In this document: piece after piece, positions 1-5,490 of the stretch
Position numbering within the stretch: the stretch's first letter is position 1
Layout: every line of letters starts with the position of its first letter
Assembly (NCBI GenBank): GCA_002380945.1
Contig: DFWO01000086.1
Span: forward strand, 1-11,943
Origin: Methylococcaceae bacterium UBA4132
GTDB lineage: Bacteria; Pseudomonadota; Gammaproteobacteria; Methylococcales; Methylomonadaceae
Length of the DNA stretch: 11,943 nucleotides
Direction of reading: 5' to 3'
Notes under the pieces: model-generated
Told to the model about the DNA's origin: nothing
What the model saw: only the letters and a program-made list of their open reading frames with translations
Databases searched by the model: none
Position numbers and translations under genes: made by a program

Positions 1-152
1 AAGGTACTGTTTGTATTGACATTTATGCCAGTTATTGACCTTCACGCCTGGCTCCTTGGCGGTTTCTTACACGGTCTTTTCGACTCAATCTCCTGTTTCA
101 CTGCCAATTCTCTAAATCCTGCTGTCTAACTTTGATGTGTTGATTTACTCAT
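1..152 (-). pseudogene. IS3-type transposase OrfA, N-terminal remnant, runs off the left edge
   Basis: Read on the minus strand from the ATG at 150-152, preceded by a GAGAG ribosome-binding-like stretch, the frame gives MSKSTHQS, a TAG stop (126-128), then TAGFRELAVKQEIESKRP. This resembles the helix-turn-helix start of IS3-family OrfA proteins, where a tyrosine is usual at the stop position (Q-S-Y-T-A-E-F-R). After about residue 27 the similarity moves to another frame, which reads ETAKEPGVKVNNWHK, close to the usual V-S-E-x-A-K-E-L-G-V-x-x-N-T-L-H-K-W. A second in-frame stop lies at the start of that part. The gene therefore has nonsense changes and a frameshift and cannot make OrfA. OrfB, if any remains, lies beyond the left edge. 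The family is assigned from remembered sequence patterns. Confidence 0.72.
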
Positions 153-188
153 TAGGTCTCTCTTTTATTTCTTTCGTAAAGTTTAAAA

Positions 189-218
189 GATTTTGTCCTG
201 TTTAGTGTAGCCACATCA
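189..218 (-). mobile_element. Candidate terminal end of the IS3-type element
   Basis: On the minus strand, about 37-66 bases upstream of the OrfA start, lies TGATGTGGCTACACTAAACA followed by GGACAAAATC. It begins with TG and carries a GGAC block about 20 bases in, as many IS3-family left ends do. The opposite end is outside the window, so neither the inverted repeat nor a target duplication can be confirmed. Confidence 0.35.
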
Positions 219-306
219 ATTATGTTGTATGAAAGATTTTTATTCTGAGAGGGATTTAGTGGCTGGTTTCACCATATTCAGATTGCCAATGTAACTATTT
301 CTATCA
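219..306. other. Short gap between the IS end and the next pseudogene; nothing recognised
   Basis: These 88 AT-rich bases lie between the candidate IS end and the stop codon of the DUF2934-like pseudogene. I see no gene, strong hairpin or promoter. They may be IS flank or degraded sequence. Confidence 0.4.
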
Positions 307-604
307 TCAGACTTTATCAATCAGTTGTTGTCGCGCTTGTAACCAATGTTCTAAGGCGTACTGTGTTGGCAACCGCTTTGTTGCCAACGTTGGTATCCCA
401 GTTGGCTAATTTTTTCTTCACTTGGTCGATCATCCCAATAATATTCGCACTGATTAGTGACAAAATCGTAAGGTAAGCGCGTAAAAATCCTGTCTGCCAA
501 CGATTTCTCCAGTGCAACGTAGGCAAGTATCCTGTAACGGACAGTCTTGTCCGCAACAGCGTGTTATATCGGGAATGGTAATTATTTTTGCTTTGTAGTG
601 GCAT
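307..604 (-). pseudogene. Decayed cysteine-rich protein with DUF2934-like C-terminus
   Basis: Three frames join into one natural protein of about 98 residues. From the ATG at 602-604 it reads MPLQSKN. After a one-base slip in the A-run near 580-588 it continues ITIPDITRCCGQDCPLQDTC and then LRCTGEIVGRQDFYA. One missing base near 477-484 restores LPYDFVTNQCEYYWDDRPSE, then EKISQLGYQRWQQSGCQ. A further missing base near 361-366 restores QYALEHWLQARQQLIDKV and a TGA stop at 307-309. The C-terminal part, with L-G-Y-x-x-W, x-x-x-G and A-L-E-H-W-L-Q-A, resembles the short DUF2934 domain. The N-terminal cysteines (C-C, C-P-L, C-L-R-C) could bind a metal or form disulfides; their role is unknown. A 158-codon open frame crosses this locus in a different frame and is not the ancestral one. 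Confidence 0.62.
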
Positions 605-630
605 GGAATACAAAACGTGTTTTGTACTCC
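605..630. repeat. 26-base palindrome between the two pseudogenes
   Basis: The sequence GGAATACAAAACGTGTTTTG followed by TACTCC pairs with itself in 11 of 12 positions, the only mismatch being A608/C627. It lies just 3' of the DUF2058 pseudogene and directly before the ATG of the next pseudogene. There is no T-run after it on either strand, so a classical terminator is unlikely. A dispersed palindromic repeat or a protein site is possible. Confidence 0.45.
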
Positions 631-648
631 TAATAGTTGTGTGCTTGC

Positions 649-1195
649 TTACCACATTAAATCGTCTGGCACGGCTAGCCTGAGTACGCGTCGTCTGCCT
701 GTACAACGCTTGCGGTAGGTTCGTTATGTACCAGCACACTGTCCGCATCACGTTCGTTGATTTTTTTAGCGACTTCGGCGGTAACAACTTCATAACTTTT
801 ACCTAATTTGACAATGGCTAACTGCCCGTTAATCAGTTGGTTACGCATGGTTTCGGCGACATATAGCGTTTTTATTTTATTGTCATCAGTGAAGCGATAG
901 GCAACACCGTCTTTATCTCTGGGCAGTTTATTTTGTTCTATCAGTTGTTTGACTTGCGCTAGTCGTTATTTTTTCAGTTCTTGTTGCTGATGCAGTTGGT
1001 TGAGTTCTTGATCTCTTGCCAGTTGTCCAGTGCGGGCTTTTTGCGCCAGTGCTTTGGCTTCATCACTCACGACCACATTATTTTTGCGTTGCAGTTGCGC
1101 TTGTTTGTGTTTTTTAGTTTTAGCGGTTTTGCTTGCGCGGCACTGACTAAACCCGATTTTAACAACTGCTCTTGTAACGATAATTTTTTGCTCAT
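649..1195 (-). pseudogene. Decayed DUF2058 (YaiL-type) nucleic-acid-associated protein
   Basis: The minus-strand ATG at 1193-1195 has an AAGGAG site 10 bases upstream and opens MSKKLSLQEQLLKSGLVSAA, the typical DUF2058 start. A missing base at 1130/1131 shifts the frame; the true frame continues with KTAKTKKHKQAQLQRKNNVV, a basic, Gln-rich stretch. A TAA at 966-968 replaces an expected Gln codon after ELKK. The next part reads RLAQVKQLIEQNKLP, then YRFTDDNKIKTLYV and NQLINGQLAIVKLG, all family hallmarks. A second missing base at 675/676 separates DDAYSG from the conserved end YAVPDDLMW and its TAA at 649-651. The repaired length of about 182 residues matches the family (E. coli YaiL is about 179). 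The start lies 14 bases after the LysA remnant stop, whose TAA overlaps the ribosome site, suggesting an old lysA-DUF2058 pair. Confidence 0.85.
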
Positions 1196-1209
1196 CAGTC
1201 GCTCGCTCC

Positions 1210-1395
1210 TTACGGTAACAAATGTTCGCCTATCCACAATTGTGCAATGGTTTCTCGTTCTCGAATCAAATGAACCTGAGAGTCATCGACCATTACTTCA
1301 GCGGTACGCGGTCTGGAATTGTAGTTAGAACTCATGCTAAAACCATACGCGCCTACACCAAATACAATGACATCATATTGTTTCAAATCGCTCAT
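1210..1395 (-). pseudogene. Chimeric 61-codon ORF: oxidoreductase start joined to LysA C-terminus
   Basis: The ATG at 1393-1395 has an AGGAG site 5 bases upstream. Residues 1-15, MSDLKQYDVIVFGVG, look like the beta strand and glycine loop that open FAD- or NAD-binding oxidoreductases. From residue 15 the sequence is GAYGFSMSSNYNSRPR, then TAEVMVDDSQVHLIRERETI and LWIGEHLLP-stop. This is the C-terminal end of meso-diaminopimelate decarboxylase, the last step of lysine synthesis. LysA is normally about 415 residues, so only about a tenth is left and most of its catalytic domain is gone. The join falls inside G-V-G-A-Y-G, which fits both the GxGxxG loop and the LysA G-A-Y-G motif. The most likely origin is a deletion that fused two genes. 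The reading frame is clean, so a small peptide could still be made. Confidence 0.72.
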
Positions 1396-1445
1396 TTTGA
1401 CTCCTGCTTAGTTATAGTTTACTTAAATGTGACTGTGCAAAATGC

Positions 1446-3554
1446 TTAAACCTGCCGCCTAGCTTCGATGATATTAGGCAGTTGGGCAATTTTATCGAGT
1501 ACCTGACTTAACTGGTGGGTGTTTTCAATTTGAATGGTCATATTCAGTTCGCCTGATAAATCAGAGTTACTGTGCATAGCGGCACTAAAAATATGAATTT
1601 TCGATTGCGCTAAAATGTGCGAGACGTCATTTAATAAATTTTGGGCATTATAAGCTTGAACAATAATCGGCACGGCATGGGTAGTTTTTTCTGCACCCCA
1701 TGAGACACCAATCAGTTGTGCCTGTTTTTCCGCGCTTAAATGCGTGATATTTTTGCAATCTTTACGGTGTACAGTAATGCCATGATGATGGGAGATATAG
1801 CCAATGATGTCATCTCCTAACACAGGTTCACAACAGTGTGCTAATGAGGTTTGCACGTTATCAATACCCGCCACTGAAATCACTGATTTAGCGGTGGATT
1901 TTTTCAGTTTGGCGTTAGTCAGTGTGTCTTCTAATTCGGGAACTTTTAAAAACGCCGCAAGTTGACGATTGGTAATGAGACCTTTACCGATGGTTTCCAA
2001 TAACGCATCAGTGTCAGGCTGTTTAAAATGGCTAAGCGCGTCTGTTAAATTGGGATTTTTAATACCTAAGCGGTGACATTCTTTATCTAGGATAGTTTTG
2101 CCTATCGCTATTTTTTCCGCTTGTTGTTGATTACCAAACCAACTTTTTACACGACTAATAGCACGGTGTGATTTTAAGTAACCAAGGTTAGGGTCTATCC
2201 AATTGCGATTCGGTGCGCCGTCTTTGGCGGTTAAAATTTCGATTTGTTCGCCTGATTTTAGGATGTAAGTCAGCGGTACGATACGCCCATTCACTTTCGC
2301 ACCACGGCAACGATGCCCTACTTCCGTATGAATCGCATAAGCAAAATCTAGCGGTGTCGCGCCCTTAACTAAATCAATCAATTTACCCGCAGGTGTTAAG
2401 ACATACACACGGTCGCTAAATAACTCATTGCGAAAATTATCGCTCAAGTTATCCACATTGTGTTTTTCTTCCAGCAATTTACGCAAGGTGGCAACGCTTT
2501 TTTCCATTGCTGCCGTTTGTTTACCGCCTTCTTTATACGACCAATGCGCAGCAACGCCCAGTTCAGCATAATCGTGCATATCTTGAGTGCGTATTTGCAC
2601 TTCAATACGATTACCTTCGGGGTCTAATATGACTGTATGTAGGGATTGATAGCCATTTTCCTTTGGATTGGCAATGTAATCATCAAATTCTTTGGGTATG
2701 GTTTGCCACAAGTTATGCACAATACCTAACGCGGTATAACAATGTGCTAAGTTATCCACAATCACGCGCACGGCTAATAAGTCATACAGCTCATCTATCG
2801 GCAGTTGTTTACGCTGCATTTTTTTCCATATACTGTAAATATGTTTGGGACGACCATAACATTTACAGCTAATACCTTCTTCAGCAAGTGTGCTTTGCAG
2901 TAAGTGAATAAAATTATTGACGCAGTTTTCTCGATGAATTCGATTAGTCGCAAGGGATTTGGCAATTTGCCGATAGGTAGCAGGTTCTAAATAGCGAAAC
3001 GCCATATCCTCCAGTTCCCATTTGAACTGGTGTATGCCAAGACGATTCGCGATCGGGGCATAAATATCAAGGGTTTCTTGCGCGATAAAATGCCTTTCTT
3101 CATAAGATACTTGGGATAAATGACGCAAAAATTGAATTCGATACGCCAATTTGACTAACACCGCGCGAACATCGTGTGTCATGGACAATAACATACGCCG
3201 CAAAGTTTCGGCTTGATGGGGTTTGTTAGCCATTTCAGGTGAATAAACGGTGAGCTTATTCAACCACATCACATCTTTAACTAACGTAGCAACGGTATCA
3301 CCAAACTGTTTTTTTATATCGGGCGGCGATGTCATCTTTTCGAGACGTGGATCGCTTAGAATAGCTGCCAGTATAGTTTCTAAATCAACATTAAAGCCCG
3401 TTAATATGGCTGCCACTTCAACACCTTTAGGACGGTGATAATGTGGGTCATCGGGAATCAATGCAACACACGCCAATGCCTGCTCTATTTGCTGACGTTC
3501 GGCTATGGAAAAGCCGCTGAAAAGTGATGTAAAAGGTTCGCTATTTGTTTGCAT
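1446..3554 (-). CDS. relA: GTP pyrophosphokinase RelA, (p)ppGpp synthetase
   Basis: Transfers pyrophosphate from ATP to GTP or GDP to make the alarmone (p)ppGpp, normally on stalled ribosomes during amino acid starvation. The 702 residues (E. coli RelA 744) show the long RelA/SpoT layout. The HD-like domain at about 25-200 is inactive: the HD pair is replaced by ILSDPR (65-70), and LADRLHN-type residues by LAYRIQF (136-142). The synthetase domain at about 230-345 has GRPKHIYSIWKKM (234-246) and EFDD (289-292), the acidic form of the motif that separates RelA from bifunctional SpoT/Rel, which has RxKD. A TGS domain (about 380-445) follows, then a Cys/His region with HCCEP (573-577) and C600, and an ACT domain (about 628-700). 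The gene diverges from lpxD. An in-frame TAA lies upstream of the chosen ATG. No Shine-Dalgarno is visible. Confidence 0.96.
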   Translation of the reverse strand: MQTNSEPFTSLFSGFSIAERQQIEQALACVALIPDDPHYHRPKGVEVAAILTGFNVDLETILAAILSDPRLEKMTSPPDIKKQFGDTVATLVKDVMWLNKLTVYSPEMANKPHQAETLRRMLLSMTHDVRAVLVKLAYRIQFLRHLSQVSYEERHFIAQETLDIYAPIANRLGIHQFKWELEDMAFRYLEPATYRQIAKSLATNRIHRENCVNNFIHLLQSTLAEEGISCKCYGRPKHIYSIWKKMQRKQLPIDELYDLLAVRVIVDNLAHCYTALGIVHNLWQTIPKEFDDYIANPKENGYQSLHTVILDPEGNRIEVQIRTQDMHDYAELGVAAHWSYKEGGKQTAAMEKSVATLRKLLEEKHNVDNLSDNFRNELFSDRVYVLTPAGKLIDLVKGATPLDFAYAIHTEVGHRCRGAKVNGRIVPLTYILKSGEQIEILTAKDGAPNRNWIDPNLGYLKSHRAISRVKSWFGNQQQAEKIAIGKTILDKECHRLGIKNPNLTDALSHFKQPDTDALLETIGKGLITNRQLAAFLKVPELEDTLTNAKLKKSTAKSVISVAGIDNVQTSLAHCCEPVLGDDIIGYISHHHGITVHRKDCKNITHLSAEKQAQLIGVSWGAEKTTHAVPIIVQAYNAQNLLNDVSHILAQSKIHIFSAAMHSNSDLSGELNMTIQIENTHQLSQVLDKIAQLPNIIEARRQV

Positions 3555-3560
3555 GATGCG

Positions 3561-3590
3561 ATTGTAGACGATTGACGGAATTTAGTGCAA
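3561..3590 (-). promoter_or_regulatory. Candidate relA promoter giving a leaderless transcript
   Basis: On the minus strand TTGCAC (3585-3590) and TACAAT (3561-3566) are separated by 18 bases. The -10 match is 5 of 6, the -35 only 3 of 6. The -10 box ends six bases before the relA ATG, so transcription would begin at or next to the start codon. That agrees with the absence of a ribosome-binding site. Confidence 0.35.
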
Positions 3591-3731
3591 TGATGCTGAA
3601 TTATCAGTAAAGATAAAGACTAGCACGCAAACCTTATGCCTATGTTAATCACTAAGCAGGGCTATAAACAGTAAAAATCAAGCTAGGGTTTGATACACTA
3701 TTGACTTAAACAACACACCACAGAGACCATT

Positions 3732-4784
3732 ATGCCAATTACATTGAAAGAACTTGCTGATTTTTGTGATGCTCAAATTGAAGGCGGCAATCCGTCAATC
3801 CTCATTGATACTGCTGCCGACATTACGTCAGCACAAACGGGTCAAGTTACGCAGTTGACTAACAGCAAATACACGCGCTATCTCAAAGAATCCAAAGCAT
3901 CCGCTTGTTTTATTGCCCATGATTTTGCTGTGGATACGATACCAGATGATATAGCGTTGTTGCGCTGTACTGATCCTGAAATGGCATTTATTAACGCCGT
4001 TGGTTTGTTACATCCTGCCAAAACCTATGGTCAACATATTGCACCCCAAGCTGTGTTAGGAGCTAATGTCAGTGTCGATGAGTCTGTCTATATTGGTGCG
4101 TTTGCGGTCATTGGCGACAATGTGAGTATTGGCGAAGGTAGCGTAGTGTTGGCAGGTGCTTACATCGGTAATAATGTCAAAATAGGCAAGCGCTGTCGGA
4201 TTTATCCCTACGCAGTCGTTTATGATAACGTTATTATGGGTGATAACGTCATTATTCATTCAGGCGCAATTATTGGTGCTGATGGTTTTGGTTATAAATT
4301 TAGAAACCATGTCCACGTTAAAGTGCCGCAAGTCGGTAATGTCGTGATTGCTGATAATGTCGAAATTGGCGCAAATACTTGTATTGATCGAGGTGCGTTA
4401 GGTAGTACCACCATAGGCGCGGGTAGCAAAATAGATAACTTGGTACAGGTCGGTCATAATAATCAAGTCGGTAAAAACGTGATTATGTGTGGTTTAACAG
4501 GTGTATCAGGTTCTTGTACTATTGGCGATTACGCCATTTTGGCTGGCAGTTCAGGAATAGCAGATCATGTTAATATTGGACAAGGGGCTGTGGTGATGGC
4601 GCGGTCTGGTGTAGCGGGTGATATAGCAGCAGGTACGCAAGTGTTTGGTAGCCCTGCAAAAGATAAGCGTACGGCTTATAAAGAACAAGTCGCCATTAGC
4701 AAACTACCTGAATTATTGAAGACGGTAAAACAACTGGAAGAAAAAATACAAGCCTTAGAAAAACAAGGAAAGGATGAAAATTAG
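3732..4784 (+). CDS. lpxD: UDP-3-O-acylglucosamine N-acyltransferase LpxD
   Basis: Adds the amide-linked 3-hydroxyacyl chain from acyl-ACP to UDP-3-O-acylglucosamine, the third step of lipid A synthesis, in the cytoplasm. The 350 residues match the family (E. coli 341). The N-terminal uridine-binding domain occupies about 1-100, with ITLKELADFCDAQIEGG at the start. From about 103 to 310 runs a left-handed beta helix of hexapeptide repeats (IGDNVSIGEGSVV, IGNNVKIGKRC and others). VGHNNQVG holds H242, which corresponds to the catalytic histidine, and GADGFGYKF (182-190) is also conserved. The C-terminal helix TVKQLEEKIQALEK is usual for the family. In most gammaproteobacteria lpxD lies in a bamA-skp-lpxD-fabZ-lpxA cluster; here it is alone, so it may be a second copy. 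It ends at a strong terminator. The ribosome site is weak. Confidence 0.95.
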   Translation: MPITLKELADFCDAQIEGGNPSILIDTAADITSAQTGQVTQLTNSKYTRYLKESKASACFIAHDFAVDTIPDDIALLRCTDPEMAFINAVGLLHPAKTYGQHIAPQAVLGANVSVDESVYIGAFAVIGDNVSIGEGSVVLAGAYIGNNVKIGKRCRIYPYAVVYDNVIMGDNVIIHSGAIIGADGFGYKFRNHVHVKVPQVGNVVIADNVEIGANTCIDRGALGSTTIGAGSKIDNLVQVGHNNQVGKNVIMCGLTGVSGSCTIGDYAILAGSSGIADHVNIGQGAVVMARSGVAGDIAAGTQVFGSPAKDKRTAYKEQVAISKLPELLKTVKQLEEKIQALEKQGKDEN

Positions 4785-4814
4785 TACGCATCGATACTAA
4801 ATTTGGGGGCATAA

Positions 4815-4847
4815 AAAAACCCCCCGTTAAATAAACGGGGGGTTTTT
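4815..4847. terminator. Bidirectional rho-independent terminator
   Basis: CCCCCCGTT (4820-4828) pairs perfectly with AACGGGGGG (4834-4842) around the loop AAATA. It is flanked by AAAAA before and TTTTT after, so it has a T-run on both strands. It lies between the 3' ends of lpxD and the convergent small membrane protein gene and should stop transcription from both. A GGGGG run at 4805-4809 could compete for the C-run. Confidence 0.93.
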
Positions 4848-4853
4848 AATATT

Positions 4854-5063
4854 TTATTTACCTGAGATTTGCTCAGCAGAGCTGTTGTTGCTAGTGTGTC
4901 TTTTTTCGATTTTTGTGAACACTTCTTTTTGTGATTCAGCAACTGCGCCACTTTGTAAGTGTTTAGTTTCGTCAGCTTTTAACATAACAACTAAAACGAT
5001 AATCGCGGCGATACATACACCAACAATCAACCAGAGATTATCTTTTTCTTCTACTTCAGCCAT
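4854..5063 (-). CDS. Small single-span membrane protein, function unknown
   Basis: I do not recognise this 69-residue protein. It starts MAEVEEKDNLW, an acidic N-terminus. One hydrophobic segment follows at about 11-29 (WLIVGVCIAAIIVLVVMLK), then a polar, mostly charged tail of about 40 residues ending in SAEQISGK. There is no cleavable-signal pattern, so it is probably a membrane anchor with a soluble tail. The ATG at 5061-5063 is chosen over an ORF start at 5174 because GAGGA (5071-5075 on the minus strand) sits 7 bases before it. The composition of the extension to 5174 (Cys, His, many Asn) also looks non-coding. The gene is monocistronic: it has its own candidate promoter and shares the terminator with lpxD. 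Confidence 0.72.
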   Translation of the reverse strand: MAEVEEKDNLWLIVGVCIAAIIVLVVMLKADETKHLQSGAVAESQKEVFTKIEKRHTSNNSSAEQISGK

Positions 5064-5174
5064 TTTAAAATCCTCTAAACTATAGTTATTAATTATGTTT
5101 TCCCTCTCCTCAAGAGAGCAACTCAAAAATAAATTATGAGCTGGTTGTTGAATTATTTTTAAACAACGGTGCAA

Positions 5175-5204
5175 TTTTTATCATGAGACGTGGTGTCGTG
5201 TCAA
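5175..5204 (-). promoter_or_regulatory. Candidate promoter of the small membrane protein gene
   Basis: On the minus strand a perfect TTGACA (5199-5204) is followed after 18 bases by TAAAAA (5175-5180), a 4 of 6 match to the -10 consensus. Transcription would start near 5168 and leave a leader of about 105 bases. Confidence 0.4.
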
Positions 5205-5403
5205 AACTATAAATTAAAAAATACTCAAATAATTAGTATAAATTTTTAGTCACTGGCTTTATTTACTGCCAATTACCCCAATGATAATTCGCTAACACTA
5301 TGAATATTAACGTTATATTTTTATGATTTCCGACTGTGAAATTTTTACAGCTAATCTAAAAATAATCACTCATTTATACGCTCTAACCAGACAGCTTAGA
5401 CCT

Positions 5404-5417
5404 GTTCGACTTCGAAC
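5404..5417. promoter_or_regulatory. Perfect inverted repeat upstream of the helicase gene, possible operator
   Basis: GTTCGA-CT-TCGAAC is a perfect 14-base palindrome with 6-base arms. It lies about 74 bases before the SNF2 start and 30 bases before the TATACAAT element. The spacing suits a regulator site. It does not match the gammaproteobacterial LexA box (CTGT-N8-ACAG). The binding protein is unknown. Confidence 0.3.
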
Positions 5418-5490
5418 TGTTAAATAGCCTACTATCTTGCCGTCGGTATACAATAGCTACCCCGTTTTGCCACTAAACCGAATGCCCTAA

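Larger units (their letters stand above)
5064..5490. other. 427-base AT-rich intergenic region between divergent genes
   Basis: No convincing gene is seen here on either strand. The left part holds the leader and candidate promoter of the small membrane protein gene. It includes a short leader hairpin, CTCTC (5104-5108) with GAGAG (5114-5118). The middle, about 5205-5330, is very AT-rich and contains the palindrome TAACGTTA (5308-5315). The right part holds the inverted repeat at 5404-5417 and a TATACAAT (5447-5454) that could serve as a -10 element for the helicase gene, though I see no good -35 for it. Confidence 0.6.

Noticed and set aside
365..388. Inverted repeat GTTGGCAA...TTGCCAAC
   Set aside because: It lies inside the former coding sequence of the DUF2934-like gene (codons for QRWQQSGCQ), so it is probably a by-product of codon use.
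538..553. Inverted repeat CGGACA-gtct-TGTCCG
   Set aside because: It falls in the former coding sequence around the cysteine cluster and has no terminator features.
317..793. 158-codon minus-strand open frame
   Set aside because: It crosses two pseudogenes in the wrong frame; the other frames give DUF2934-like and DUF2058 sequence, while this one matches nothing recognisable.
981..1449. Plus-strand open frames at 981-1328 and 1222-1449
   Set aside because: They are antisense to the DUF2058 and LysA remnants, which have clear protein similarity on the minus strand.
5064..5174. N-terminal extension of the small membrane protein to 106 residues
   Set aside because: A good GAGGA site 7 bases before the internal ATG and the AT-rich, leader-like sequence upstream favour the 69-residue start.
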